Shown here piece by piece: positions 1 through 7,229 of a stretch of 64,000 bases of DNA. Under the pieces are notes generated by a model. It worked only from the letters and a program-made list of their open reading frames with translations, was not told where the DNA came from and searched no databases. This DNA is from Pelethousia sp002409725. GTDB taxonomy: Bacteria > Bacillota > Clostridia > Christensenellales > CAG-138. Position 1 is the first letter of the stretch. Every line of letters starts with the position of its first letter. The DNA is taken from positions 36,750 to 100,749 of the forward strand of contig CALDNN010000196.1 of NCBI GenBank assembly GCA_937915455.1. The letters are read 5' to 3'. Position numbers and translations under genes: made by a program.

Positions 1-673
1 AGGGGAGATGGGCGAGCGCGCCTTTGCCGTGAAAACGGACGTGACGGATGAGCAAAGTGTGGCGGCGATGATCGCTGCCTGCGTGGAGCGCTTCTATGGC
101 CTCGATATCCTGGTCTCTAATGCCGGTATCCTCAAGGCCGGTTCGCTCGATGAAATGGAGAAGCGGGATTTCGAGCTGGTGACCAGCGTTAATTATACGG
201 CGTATTTCACCTGCGTCAAATACGCCAGCCGCATTATGAAGGCGCAGCACGAAGCCGCGCCTGAAGAATTTTACGACATTATCGAGATCAATTCCAAATC
301 GGGCCTTGCGGGCAGCAAAAAAAACTTTGCCTACGCGGGGAGCAAGTTTGGCGGCATCGGTCTCACGCAGAGCTTCGCCCTGGAGCTTGCGCCCTATAAC
401 ATAAAGGTCAACGCCATCTGCCCGGGCAATTTTTACGATGGACCGCTGTGGAGCGACCCGGAGAAGGGCCTCTTTGTGCAATACCTGCGCGCGGGCAAGG
501 TGCCCGGCGCGAAAACGCTGGCAGATGTTAAGACGCATTACTTAAACAAATCCCTCATTAAGCGCGGCTGCACGCCAGAGGACGTAGCCAAGGCCATCTT
601 CTACTGCGTGGAGCAAACCTTTGAAACCGGGCAGGCGATCCCGGTTACGGGCGGGCAGGTGATGCTCAGATGA
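1..673 (+). CDS. SDR family oxidoreductase, 5'-truncated by the window edge
   Basis: NAD(P)-dependent short-chain dehydrogenase, probably acting on a sugar or polyol phosphate. The N-terminal Rossmann glycine motif lies outside the window. Visible are the DVTD adenine-pocket motif, the SNAG motif (NNAG equivalent) and the catalytic YAGSK (Y-x3-K) preceded by NSKS. The C-terminal end GQAIPVTGGQVM resembles sorbitol-6-phosphate 2-dehydrogenases. The reading frame is open to the left edge, so the first visible ATG at base 8 is unlikely to be the true start. The stop overlaps the start of the PHP gene by 4 bases (ATGA), which indicates translational coupling within an operon. Substrate assignment is inference from family resemblance and from the downstream sorbose-phosphate-reductase-like gene. 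Confidence 0.85.
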   Translation, partial: GEMGERAFAVKTDVTDEQSVAAMIAACVERFYGLDILVSNAGILKAGSLDEMEKRDFELVTSVNYTAYFTCVKYASRIMKAQHEAAPEEFYDIIEINSKSGLAGSKKNFAYAGSKFGGIGLTQSFALELAPYNIKVNAICPGNFYDGPLWSDPEKGLFVQYLRAGKVPGAKTLADVKTHYLNKSLIKRGCTPEDVAKAIFYCVEQTFETGQAIPVTGGQVMLR

Positions 674-1737
674 TCGATCAATTGCTGCTCGATAAGCTTA
701 ACGCCCCCACCAAAGAGGAGCGGCTCTCCGCCCTGCGTACCGCCCTGCAAACGGCGGCCTTCCCGCCGATGGACGAGCGGCTCGTGAACAACCACATCCA
801 CACCACCTTCTCCTTTTCGCCCTATTCGCCCACGGCCGCGGTCTATGCCGCACGGGCGGAGGGGCTTTGCACCTGCGGTATTGTCGATCACGATTCCATG
901 GGTGGGGCGGAGGAATTCATTGAGGCGGGCAAGCTCGTTGGCATCCCCACCACGGTCGGCGTCGAGTGCCGCGTTTCCATGGCTGGAACCCCCTTTGAAA
1001 ACCTTCGCACCAACAACCCCGATCAGTTGGGCGTGAGCTATATGGCCCTGCACGGCGTGCCGCACAGATCCATCCCCTATATACAGGCCTTTTTCGCCCC
1101 CCTGCGGGAAAAGCGCAACAATCGCAACCGCGAAATGCTCGATCGCATTAACGCCGAAATTGGCGTATCGCTCGATTTTGAACGCGATGTGCTGCCGCTT
1201 TCGCAATACGCGAACGGAGGCACGGTCACCGAGCGCCACCTGATGCAGGCGCTGGCGCGCAAGCTCGAGCCGCATAATGCCATGCTGGCAGAATACGGCC
1301 TCATCGGCACGCTCAAAAAGGACTGCATCCCCAAGGTTTACATCCCCGCCACGGCGGAATGCCCGCGCCTTGATGAGATCGTGGGCCTGGGCAAGGAGAC
1401 CGGGGCCATCCTCTGCTACGCCTATTTGGGGGATGTTACGGCTTCCGTCACAGGCGATAAAAAGGCGCAACGCTTTGAGGATGAAAATCTCGAGCTGCTG
1501 TTCGAAACGCTCGTGGAGCGCGGCGTTCGCGCCCTCACCTATATGCCCACCCGCAATACGGACGCACAGCTTGACAGGCTTCGCGCGCTCTGCGAGCGCT
1601 ACGGCTTTTTGCAGGTGAGCGGCGAGGATATCAACTCGCCCCGCCAGAGCTTCGTCATTGAAAAAATGCACGAACCGCGCTTTGCGAATCTTATCGAAAG
1701 CACCTGGGCAATCATCCGCAACGAAACGGAGGAATAA
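670..1737 (+). CDS. PHP-domain metal-dependent phosphoesterase
   Basis: A 355-residue protein of the PHP superfamily, cytoplasmic metal-dependent phosphatases or phosphodiesterases. The first metal motif HIH is at residues 42-44 and the second, VDHDS, at 72-76. An E-C-R segment and a C-terminal SGEDINSPRQ stretch supply further candidate ligands. It begins 4 bases inside the SDR gene and is followed after 2 bases by the aldolase gene, so it is co-translated with them. The partnership suggests hydrolysis or processing of a phosphorylated sugar intermediate. The substrate is not recognisable. Confidence 0.8.
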   Translation: MIDQLLLDKLNAPTKEERLSALRTALQTAAFPPMDERLVNNHIHTTFSFSPYSPTAAVYAARAEGLCTCGIVDHDSMGGAEEFIEAGKLVGIPTTVGVECRVSMAGTPFENLRTNNPDQLGVSYMALHGVPHRSIPYIQAFFAPLREKRNNRNREMLDRINAEIGVSLDFERDVLPLSQYANGGTVTERHLMQALARKLEPHNAMLAEYGLIGTLKKDCIPKVYIPATAECPRLDEIVGLGKETGAILCYAYLGDVTASVTGDKKAQRFEDENLELLFETLVERGVRALTYMPTRNTDAQLDRLRALCERYGFLQVSGEDINSPRQSFVIEKMHEPRFANLIESTWAIIRNETEE

Positions 1738-1739
1738 AA

Positions 1740-3032
1740 GTGAACCTTTCCTATTTGCACCCGGCGGATCAACTGGTGATGTTCATGCAGCGCATCTACG
1801 ACAAGGGGCTGACCACCACCTCGGGCGGCAATCTTTCCATCCTGGATGAAGAGGGCAATCTCTGGATCACCCCAGCGGGCATCGACAAGGGCACCTTAAC
1901 GCGGCAGGATATCATCTGTATCCGGCCGGACGGAACCGCCATCGGCCCGCATAAGCCCTCGAGCGAGCTGCCCTTTCACCAATCCATCTATAAAAAGCGT
2001 GAGGATATCAAGGCTGTGTTGCACGCGCACCCGCCAGCGCTGGTGGCCTTTTCCATCGTGCGCAAAACCCCCGCGCTGGGCCTGATTCCTTCCGTATATA
2101 AGACCTGCGGCGACGTGGCCATGGCGTCCTACGCCCTACCCGGCAGCGAGGAGCTGGGCGATAACATTGCGGCGGAATTTGAAAAGGACGTCAACATCGT
2201 AATGCTCGAGAACCACGGCGTATGCATTGGCGCGAAGGATATGTTCACGGCCTTTATGATGTTCGAAACGCTCGAATACACGGCCAACCTCGAAATGCTC
2301 GCCTGCAGGCTGGGCAAGCCCAATGCGCTGGATGCGGCCTCTTTTGCCGTAACGGAGACCCGTTACCACCTGCGCATGGATGATTTCATCCCCAATGCCA
2401 GGAGTTCCGAGGAGTTGGCTGCGCGGCGCGATATGGTCACCCTCATCCACCGCTCGTACCGCCAGGGGCTGTTTACGGCCACGCAGGGTACCTACTCCGT
2501 GCGCCTCGCGGACGGCAGTTTTCTCATCACCCCGTTTGGTAAAGACCGCGCCTATCTCAATGAAGAGGACCTCGTGCGCGTGAAGGCGGGCATGAAGGAG
2601 CAGGGGAAGACCCCGTCTCGCGCCGTGCGGGTGCACGAGTTGATCTACGAAAAGAACCCCCATGTCAACGCCGTGCTGCTGGCGCACCCGCCCAAGGCCA
2701 TGGCCTTTGCCGTTACGGATGCTCCCTTTGACCCGCGCACTATACCGGAGAGCTACATCCTCCTACGCGATATCGAGAAGCGGCCGTTTTGCGAGCTTTA
2801 CACAGCGCCCGAAAAGGTGGCTACGGAATTTAAAGAAAACCGGCCCGCGCTCATCTTCCACAACGACTGCGTGATCGTGACCGGTGGCACGCTTTTGCAG
2901 GCCTTTGACCGGCTGGAGGTGCTGGAATCCACAGCCCATTCCATTTTGAATGCCGTGGATCTGGGACCTGTGGCGCATATCTCGGAAACCGAGGTGGAGG
3001 GGCTCAAAACAGCCTTCCATCTGAAAGACTGA
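1740..3032 (+). CDS. Tandem class II aldolase/adducin-domain protein
   Basis: A 430-residue protein with two class II aldolase (FucA/AraD/adducin) domains, about 1-215 and 220-430. Domain 1 keeps the zinc signature HAH (in VLHAHPPA), the later ENHG and an upstream SSELP glutamate, so it can act as an aldolase or epimerase. Domain 2 has LAH in place of HAH and HNDC in place of ENHG, so its zinc site appears lost and it is probably structural or regulatory. The start is GTG, 2 bases after the PHP stop. Context is sugar-phosphate catabolism: retro-aldol cleavage of a ketose phosphate is plausible (inference). Confidence 0.82.
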   Translation: MNLSYLHPADQLVMFMQRIYDKGLTTTSGGNLSILDEEGNLWITPAGIDKGTLTRQDIICIRPDGTAIGPHKPSSELPFHQSIYKKREDIKAVLHAHPPALVAFSIVRKTPALGLIPSVYKTCGDVAMASYALPGSEELGDNIAAEFEKDVNIVMLENHGVCIGAKDMFTAFMMFETLEYTANLEMLACRLGKPNALDAASFAVTETRYHLRMDDFIPNARSSEELAARRDMVTLIHRSYRQGLFTATQGTYSVRLADGSFLITPFGKDRAYLNEEDLVRVKAGMKEQGKTPSRAVRVHELIYEKNPHVNAVLLAHPPKAMAFAVTDAPFDPRTIPESYILLRDIEKRPFCELYTAPEKVATEFKENRPALIFHNDCVIVTGGTLLQAFDRLEVLESTAHSILNAVDLGPVAHISETEVEGLKTAFHLKD

Positions 3033-3065
3033 CCCAACGATGACTATTATTTGGAGGTGTTTGCT

Positions 3066-4328
3066 TTGAAAACGAAGGCGGTGCGCCTATACGGCGTGAA
3101 CGATCTAAGGCTCGAGGAGTTCGAGCTGGGCCCTATAGGCGATGACGACGTGCTCTGCGAGGTGATGTGCGATAGCCTCTGCATGTCGAGCTACAAGGAA
3201 GCTTCGCAGGGTGCGGCGCACAAGCGCGTGCCGGACGACGTAGCGGAGAACCCCGTCATCGTGGGTCATGAGTTTTGCGGCAGGATCGTGGAGGTGGGTA
3301 AAAACTGGCGCCATAAATACCGGCCGGGCCAGGGCTTTGCCATCCAGCCCTCGCATTTTTATCAGGGTTCGCTATCCGCGCCCGGCTATTCCTATCCGCT
3401 CTGCGGCGGCGATGCTACGTATGTAAAAATTCCCCTGGAAACCCTGCTCTCAGACTGCCTGCTGCCGTATGAGAGCGATACCTTCTTTTATGGTTCGCTG
3501 GCGGAACCGATGAGCTGCATCGTGGGCACCTACCACGCTATGTACCACACAGAGCTCGGCAGCTACGAGCATAAGATGGGCATCGTGGATGGCGGCAAGC
3601 TGGCCCTTCTTGCAGGCGCCGGGCCCATGGGCCTGGGTGCAATCGACTATGCGCTCCACAGCGAGCGCAGGCCCGGCCTGCTCGTGATAACGGATATTGA
3701 TGACGAGCGTCTGGCCCGTGCCGAAAGCATCTATACCGTAGAACATGCGGCGGCCTGCGGCATAGAACTTAAATATGTGAATACGGCCAAAACTGAAAGC
3801 CCGGTGGCGGCCCTGTTGGAACTGACGGGCGGCACGGGCTATGACGACGTGATCTGCTTCGCACCCGTGCGAGCGGTGGCGGAGCAGGCGGACGCCATCC
3901 TAGGCCAGGACGGCTGCCTCAACTTCTTCGCCGGCCCCTCGGATACATCCTTTACCGCGGGCATGAATTTCTATAACATCCACTATGCAGGCCATCACGT
4001 GATGGGCACCTCGGGCGGCAATACGGATGACATGCGCGAATCCATCGCCCTGATGAACGCGGCTAAGCTTAACCCCGCCGCCATGATCACCCACATCGGC
4101 GGGCTTAACTGCGTGCCGGAAACCACCATCAACCTGCCGCACATCGCAGGTGGCAAAAAACTCGTCTACACGCACCTTGATATGCCACTCACAGCCCTTG
4201 CTGAATTTGAGCAAAAGGGCCGGGATGACCCGCTGTTTGCCGGGCTCGGCCGCATCGTCAAGGAGCATGGCGGCATGTGGTGCGCGGAGGCGGAGCAATA
4301 CCTGCTCGCGCACGCAAAAACCGAATAG
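3066..4328 (+). CDS. Zinc-type alcohol dehydrogenase, L-sorbose-1-phosphate-reductase-like
   Basis: A 420-residue medium-chain dehydrogenase of the kind annotated as L-sorbose 1-phosphate reductase. It opens MKTKAVRLYGVNDLRLEEFE and has VGHEFCGRIVEVG (GroES fold) at about 60-75. The Rossmann glycine motif AGAGPMGLGAIDYA lies near residue 180. The usual first catalytic Cys-Gly is replaced by a CDSLCMSSYKEA segment, as in that subfamily. The TTG at 3066 is chosen because GGAGG sits 8 bases upstream. With the SDR at the left edge it would interconvert sorbose- and sorbitol-type phosphates (inference). Confidence 0.82.
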   Translation: MKTKAVRLYGVNDLRLEEFELGPIGDDDVLCEVMCDSLCMSSYKEASQGAAHKRVPDDVAENPVIVGHEFCGRIVEVGKNWRHKYRPGQGFAIQPSHFYQGSLSAPGYSYPLCGGDATYVKIPLETLLSDCLLPYESDTFFYGSLAEPMSCIVGTYHAMYHTELGSYEHKMGIVDGGKLALLAGAGPMGLGAIDYALHSERRPGLLVITDIDDERLARAESIYTVEHAAACGIELKYVNTAKTESPVAALLELTGGTGYDDVICFAPVRAVAEQADAILGQDGCLNFFAGPSDTSFTAGMNFYNIHYAGHHVMGTSGGNTDDMRESIALMNAAKLNPAAMITHIGGLNCVPETTINLPHIAGGKKLVYTHLDMPLTALAEFEQKGRDDPLFAGLGRIVKEHGGMWCAEAEQYLLAHAKTE

Positions 4329-4628
4329 CGGGCGCATAGCAGCCACATAGATTGGAAGCGATTTCCGTGCCGGAGGTGCTTTTGCACCCCGGCGCAGCTT
4401 TGCTTCCTTGAACCCCTGGCCTCTTGAACCCCATTCAAGAATGCTTTTGCGTCTCGACGCGGCTTCGCCTCCGGTAGAAAACGGTTGGGACGCACCCCAT
4501 CCGGCGTGTTATGCTGATAGGGAAAACCTCGGGTCAAAGGCCGCTTGCGGCCCGGACCGCAAAAGGAGAATGCCTTATGATATCCATGACCGGCCGCGCC
4601 TGTGCCGCGATTATGGGCTGATCCGCTC
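4329..4628. other. Intergenic stretch with hairpins and a possible mini-ORF
   Basis: No recognised gene. A GC-rich hairpin (arms GCCGGAGGTGC and GCACCCCGGC around a T loop) lies at 4369-4393, about 40 bases after the dehydrogenase stop, and may be a terminator. A 14-codon ORF with an AGGAG ribosome binding site runs 4577-4621 and stops 7 bases before the next gene. It could couple translation or be chance. Confidence 0.4.
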
Positions 4629-5423
4629 ATGGCGAGGAACAAGAACGCGATAACCATTACCCTGCTGGCAAACGCCGGCCTTATAGTAGAACACGCCGGC
4701 ACACGCATCCTTATCGACGGCCTGTTTGCAAGGCAGGGCCATCCGTTCAGCACCCTGCCAACCAACATGTATGATGAAATGATGCGGGGGGAGGGGCTAT
4801 TTGCGCAGGCCGATTACCTGGTTTTTTCCCATGGCCATCCGGATCATTACGACCCGGAGGCCGTGGCGCAATATCTGCAAAGGAACCGCGTGCGCGGCCT
4901 GTTCCTGCCCCCGGATGCGGGCGGCTGCAACGCACCGGCCAAGGAGGCTGCCAGGGCGCAGGGCGCGTATGTTTGGGAATCCGGCTTGGAGTTGGGGCAG
5001 GCGCATGCCTGCGAACTGCAAAGCGGCCTCCGGCTGGAACTGCTGGCCTTGCCGCATATGGAGATGGGCTCTTTCAGCGCATATGGGCAGGTGGATTGCA
5101 GCTGCATCCTGCTGGAGTTTGACGGCCGCAGCCTGTTCTTTGGCGGCGATTGTGACGCCCTGCCGCCGGCGCGCTTCGCGCCCTTTACTCAAACCGAGAT
5201 CGAGGCGGCTTTCATCAACCCTTATTTTTACCATACGGCCCGGGGCCGGGCCGCCCTGTGCAACTATATCCGGCCCAGGCATACTTTTATCTGCCACCTG
5301 CCCTTTGCGGGGGAGGAAGACACCCTGCAGCTGCACGCCCTGCTACGGCATGATCTACGCCGCGCAGAGGGCCCGGCCGCCGTACCGCTGGACGGGCTAT
5401 GCCAGCAGGCCGTTCTGGCGTGA
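4629..5423 (+). CDS. MBL-fold metallohydrolase (UlaG/RNase Z-like)
   Basis: A 264-residue metallo-beta-lactamase-fold hydrolase. Metal motif SHGHPDHYD (H-x-H-x-D-H) lies near residue 66. A later GGDCDALP supplies the bridging Asp, and FICHLPF near the C-terminus a final His. The N-terminal strand ITITLLANAGLIVEHAGTRI is typical of UlaG-like enzymes. The start at 4629 gives the natural N-terminus. After the TGA at 5421-5423 a coding-like stretch continues in another frame to 5541, so the protein may originally have been about 40 residues longer. Confidence 0.72.
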   Translation: MARNKNAITITLLANAGLIVEHAGTRILIDGLFARQGHPFSTLPTNMYDEMMRGEGLFAQADYLVFSHGHPDHYDPEAVAQYLQRNRVRGLFLPPDAGGCNAPAKEAARAQGAYVWESGLELGQAHACELQSGLRLELLALPHMEMGSFSAYGQVDCSCILLEFDGRSLFFGGDCDALPPARFAPFTQTEIEAAFINPYFYHTARGRAALCNYIRPRHTFICHLPFAGEEDTLQLHALLRHDLRRAEGPAAVPLDGLCQQAVLA

Positions 5424-5541
5424 AGCTGGGGCGATAATCGAGCATTTCGCGCCGGATGTTATCATCCGGGGCCGTGAACTGCACGAGGCTAAGAGCGTGC
5501 AGGCCGCCCTCTGGCAACTAAAAAGGAATGACTGGGTGTAA
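5424..5541 (+). pseudogene. Possible frameshifted C-terminal extension of the MBL gene
   Basis: Directly after the MBL stop a different frame encodes a coherent peptide (EAGAIIEHFAPDVIIRGREL, then further residues ending KRNDWV) up to TAA at 5539-5541. Third-codon positions look coding-like, as in the gene before it. A single extra base near 5420 would explain the break. I do not recognise the segment, and it could also be a remnant of another gene. Confidence 0.35.
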
Positions 5542-5551
5542 ATTAAATGGC

Positions 5552-5590
5552 GCGGCGCGGATGCATATCCGCGCCGCCGTGCTTTTAAGA
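5552..5590. terminator. Bidirectional-type terminator hairpin
   Basis: Arms GCGGCGCGGAT and ATCCGCGCCGC, then GTGCTTTT. It lies between the convergent MBL gene and acetyltransferase gene. Confidence 0.5.
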
Positions 5591-5598
5591 GGTGCTGC

Positions 5599-6168
5599 TT
5601 ATTCGGCCGCTTTGTAATATTTGGAAGTATCGCAGCCCAGCTCGTAATAGTGGTTGTTGTTGAAATCGAAGCTTTTGATTACATCCAGCCCCAGCTTGCG
5701 GGTGTGCGCTTGGTAGGAGCGGGGATTGATGTGGTTGATGAAGGTGATGAGGATGGGGTAGCGCTTACCCATCTGCTCTGCGGAAAAGGCGAAGAGCCTA
5801 GGCAACACCTCCGTGCCCCGGTAATCCTTATCAACGCAAACGGGGCCGTATTGGTAGGAATTCTCCACAGAAAGGGTTCGGCCCTTGTATTGTGTGTGTG
5901 GCAGGTCTTGAATCATGTGCTGGAAAAGCGGCCATTTGGACCAGTATTCCCAGGAAGCGGCCATGGCGTAGGCGGCGACGCGCGCCCCGTCGCAGGCCAG
6001 GGCGATGCCATTTTCCTTTTCGATCAGCTCTTTGAACTGTTCTTCCGTAAATAAGGTGGTGACAAAGCCGTCCTTTTTATCTTCCTCGCTGATGGTGGAA
6101 ACGTGGTATTTCTTTTGCAGCTCGAAAATAGCAGGGATGTCCTCAATCGTGGCGTTGCGGTAGATCAT
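5599..6168 (-). CDS. GNAT family N-acetyltransferase
   Basis: A 189-residue GCN5-related acetyltransferase that would transfer acetyl from acetyl-CoA to an unknown amine. It opens MIYRNATIEDIPAIFELQ, the typical beta1-alpha1 of the fold. The central beta4-alpha3 region (YGPVCVDKDYRGTEVLPRLF) corresponds to the acetyl-CoA loop, although the canonical Q/R-x-x-G-x-G/A is degenerate. The ATG at 6168 is preferred over an upstream TTG because GGGAGG lies just before it. It is monocistronic and divergent from the ferredoxin gene. Confidence 0.78.
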   Translation of the reverse strand: MIYRNATIEDIPAIFELQKKYHVSTISEEDKKDGFVTTLFTEEQFKELIEKENGIALACDGARVAAYAMAASWEYWSKWPLFQHMIQDLPHTQYKGRTLSVENSYQYGPVCVDKDYRGTEVLPRLFAFSAEQMGKRYPILITFINHINPRSYQAHTRKLGLDVIKSFDFNNNHYYELGCDTSKYYKAAE

Positions 6169-6353
6169 AGCGTCCTCCCTCAAATGGTGTATTCATGATT
6201 TATTTATTATTCTATCATGGAAGGCAGATTTTTGAAGCCCCCTATTTCGACAGGCCTTGGGCCGCGGTTTTTGCTTAATATGATTCAAATCTTTTGGGAA
6301 AGATGGTAGAATGAAAAACAAACGAAAAACGCGGGCTAAAGAGGTGGGGGCGC

Positions 6354-6482
6354 ATGAAAAAACTGACGAATATGGTGGCTAACAGCGGCGCTTGCGGATT
6401 GCCGGGCCTACGGCGCGCGTTTTACGCGGGCGCTGTAAGCGCGGCGGTACAGAAAAAACCAACAAAAGAATATATAGAATAA
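6354..6482 (+). CDS. Possible small ORF upstream of ferredoxin
   Basis: A 42-codon ORF starting MKKLTNMVANSGACGLPG, preceded by a GAGGTGGGG stretch and ending just before the ferredoxin ribosome binding site. No family is recognised. It may be a real small basic peptide or a chance frame. Confidence 0.25.
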   Translation: MKKLTNMVANSGACGLPGLRRAFYAGAVSAAVQKKPTKEYIE

Positions 6483-6496
6483 CAAGGAGGATCACC

Positions 6497-6685
6497 ATGA
6501 AAGCGACATTGGATCGAAGCGGCTGCATTTCCTGCGGTATGTGCGCAGATACCTGCCCCGAGGTTTTCCGTATGGCTGAGGATGGGGTGGCCGAAGTGTA
6601 CCGGGAGGACGTACCCCCTGAGGCCGAAGAGAGCGCCGTCGAGGCGCAGGAGGGCTGCCCGGTTTCTGTGATCACAGTGGAATAG
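6497..6685 (+). CDS. Single-cluster [4Fe-4S] ferredoxin
   Basis: A 62-residue ferredoxin, a soluble low-potential electron carrier. Cysteines at residues 10, 13 and 16 (CISCGMC) plus Cys54 in the EGCPV motif would bind one [4Fe-4S] cluster. Cys20 (TCPE) is the extra Cys seen in monocluster ferredoxins of the Thermotoga/Desulfovibrio type. ATG at 6497 follows AGGAGG by 6 bases. It appears to be transcribed alone, with a strong hairpin 15 bases after the stop. Confidence 0.9.
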   Translation: MKATLDRSGCISCGMCADTCPEVFRMAEDGVAEVYREDVPPEAEESAVEAQEGCPVSVITVE

Positions 6686-6699
6686 CTTTTGCAAACCAA

Positions 6700-6720
6700 T
6701 CCCCCGGCCAAGCCGGGGGA
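6700..6720. terminator. Hairpin after ferredoxin
   Basis: Perfect 9-bp stem TCCCCCGGC / GCCGGGGGA with a 3-base loop, between the convergent ferredoxin and HxlR genes. There is no strong T-tail on the plus strand. Confidence 0.5.
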
Positions 6721-6731
6721 TATTGATTTGC

Positions 6732-7090
6732 TTATACGTCCAATCGCATGGAGCAGGATATCTCCAGCCCTTTTTCCTTCATATAGCCAGCGCCCCATTC
6801 ATACATGGCGGTTAGGATAGGCTTAAGGCTCTTGCCCCGCGCCGTGAGCGAATATTCCACTTTGGGCGGAACCACCGGAAAGACCTCGCGTGCGAGCAGG
6901 TCATCCGCCTCCAGCTCGCGCAGCTGCTGCGTGAGCATCTTAGGCGTAGCCGCAGGGATCAGCCGCTGCAGCTCCCATGGCGCAGCGTACCGCTTAAAAG
7001 GTGCCAGAGGATCAGCGACTTGTACTTGCCGCCGATCAGGCGCAAAGTCGCGTCCACAGGGCAATGCAGGCAGGTTTCGTCGCATTTCAT
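6732..7090 (-). pseudogene. HxlR-family transcriptional regulator with a one-base frameshift
   Basis: The start at 7090 (ATG after GGAGGAATTC) opens MKCDETCLHCPVDATLRLIG, a classic HxlR N-terminus with redox-type cysteines. This frame stops after about 43 codons. The rest of the winged helix (ELQRLIPAATPKMLTQQLRE onward to SMRLDV) is in a second frame ending at 6732. Adding one G to the GGG run near 6975-6979 would join the halves as RHGELQRLIP. Either a real inactivating or phase-variable contraction, or a base-calling error. The gene is divergent from copA and its product probably binds the palindrome between them. Confidence 0.75.
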
Positions 7091-7104
7091 GAAGAATTCC
7101 TCCT

Positions 7105-7124
7105 TACTATCATTTTGGATAGTA
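7105..7124. promoter_or_regulatory. Candidate HxlR/YodB-type operator
   Basis: Perfect inverted repeat TACTATC-N6-GATAGTA in the divergent region between the HxlR gene and copA. The reported YodB box of Bacillus is TACTATT-N7-AATAGTA, so sequence and layout fit an HxlR-family dimer site. Confidence 0.6.
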
Positions 7125-7144
7125 TTGCACAATAAAGTACATAC

Positions 7145-7172
7145 TTGTCATTATGAATATTATGGTTACAAT
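7145..7172 (+). promoter_or_regulatory. Candidate copA promoter
   Basis: TTGTCA, 16-base spacer, TACAAT, about 60 bases upstream of the copA start and 20 bases from the HxlR-type palindrome. Confidence 0.45.
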
Positions 7173-7229
7173 AATAATATGACGGCTGGAAGCTGTCAAG
7201 GCCAAATGTGAGGAACGAGGTGATCCCGT

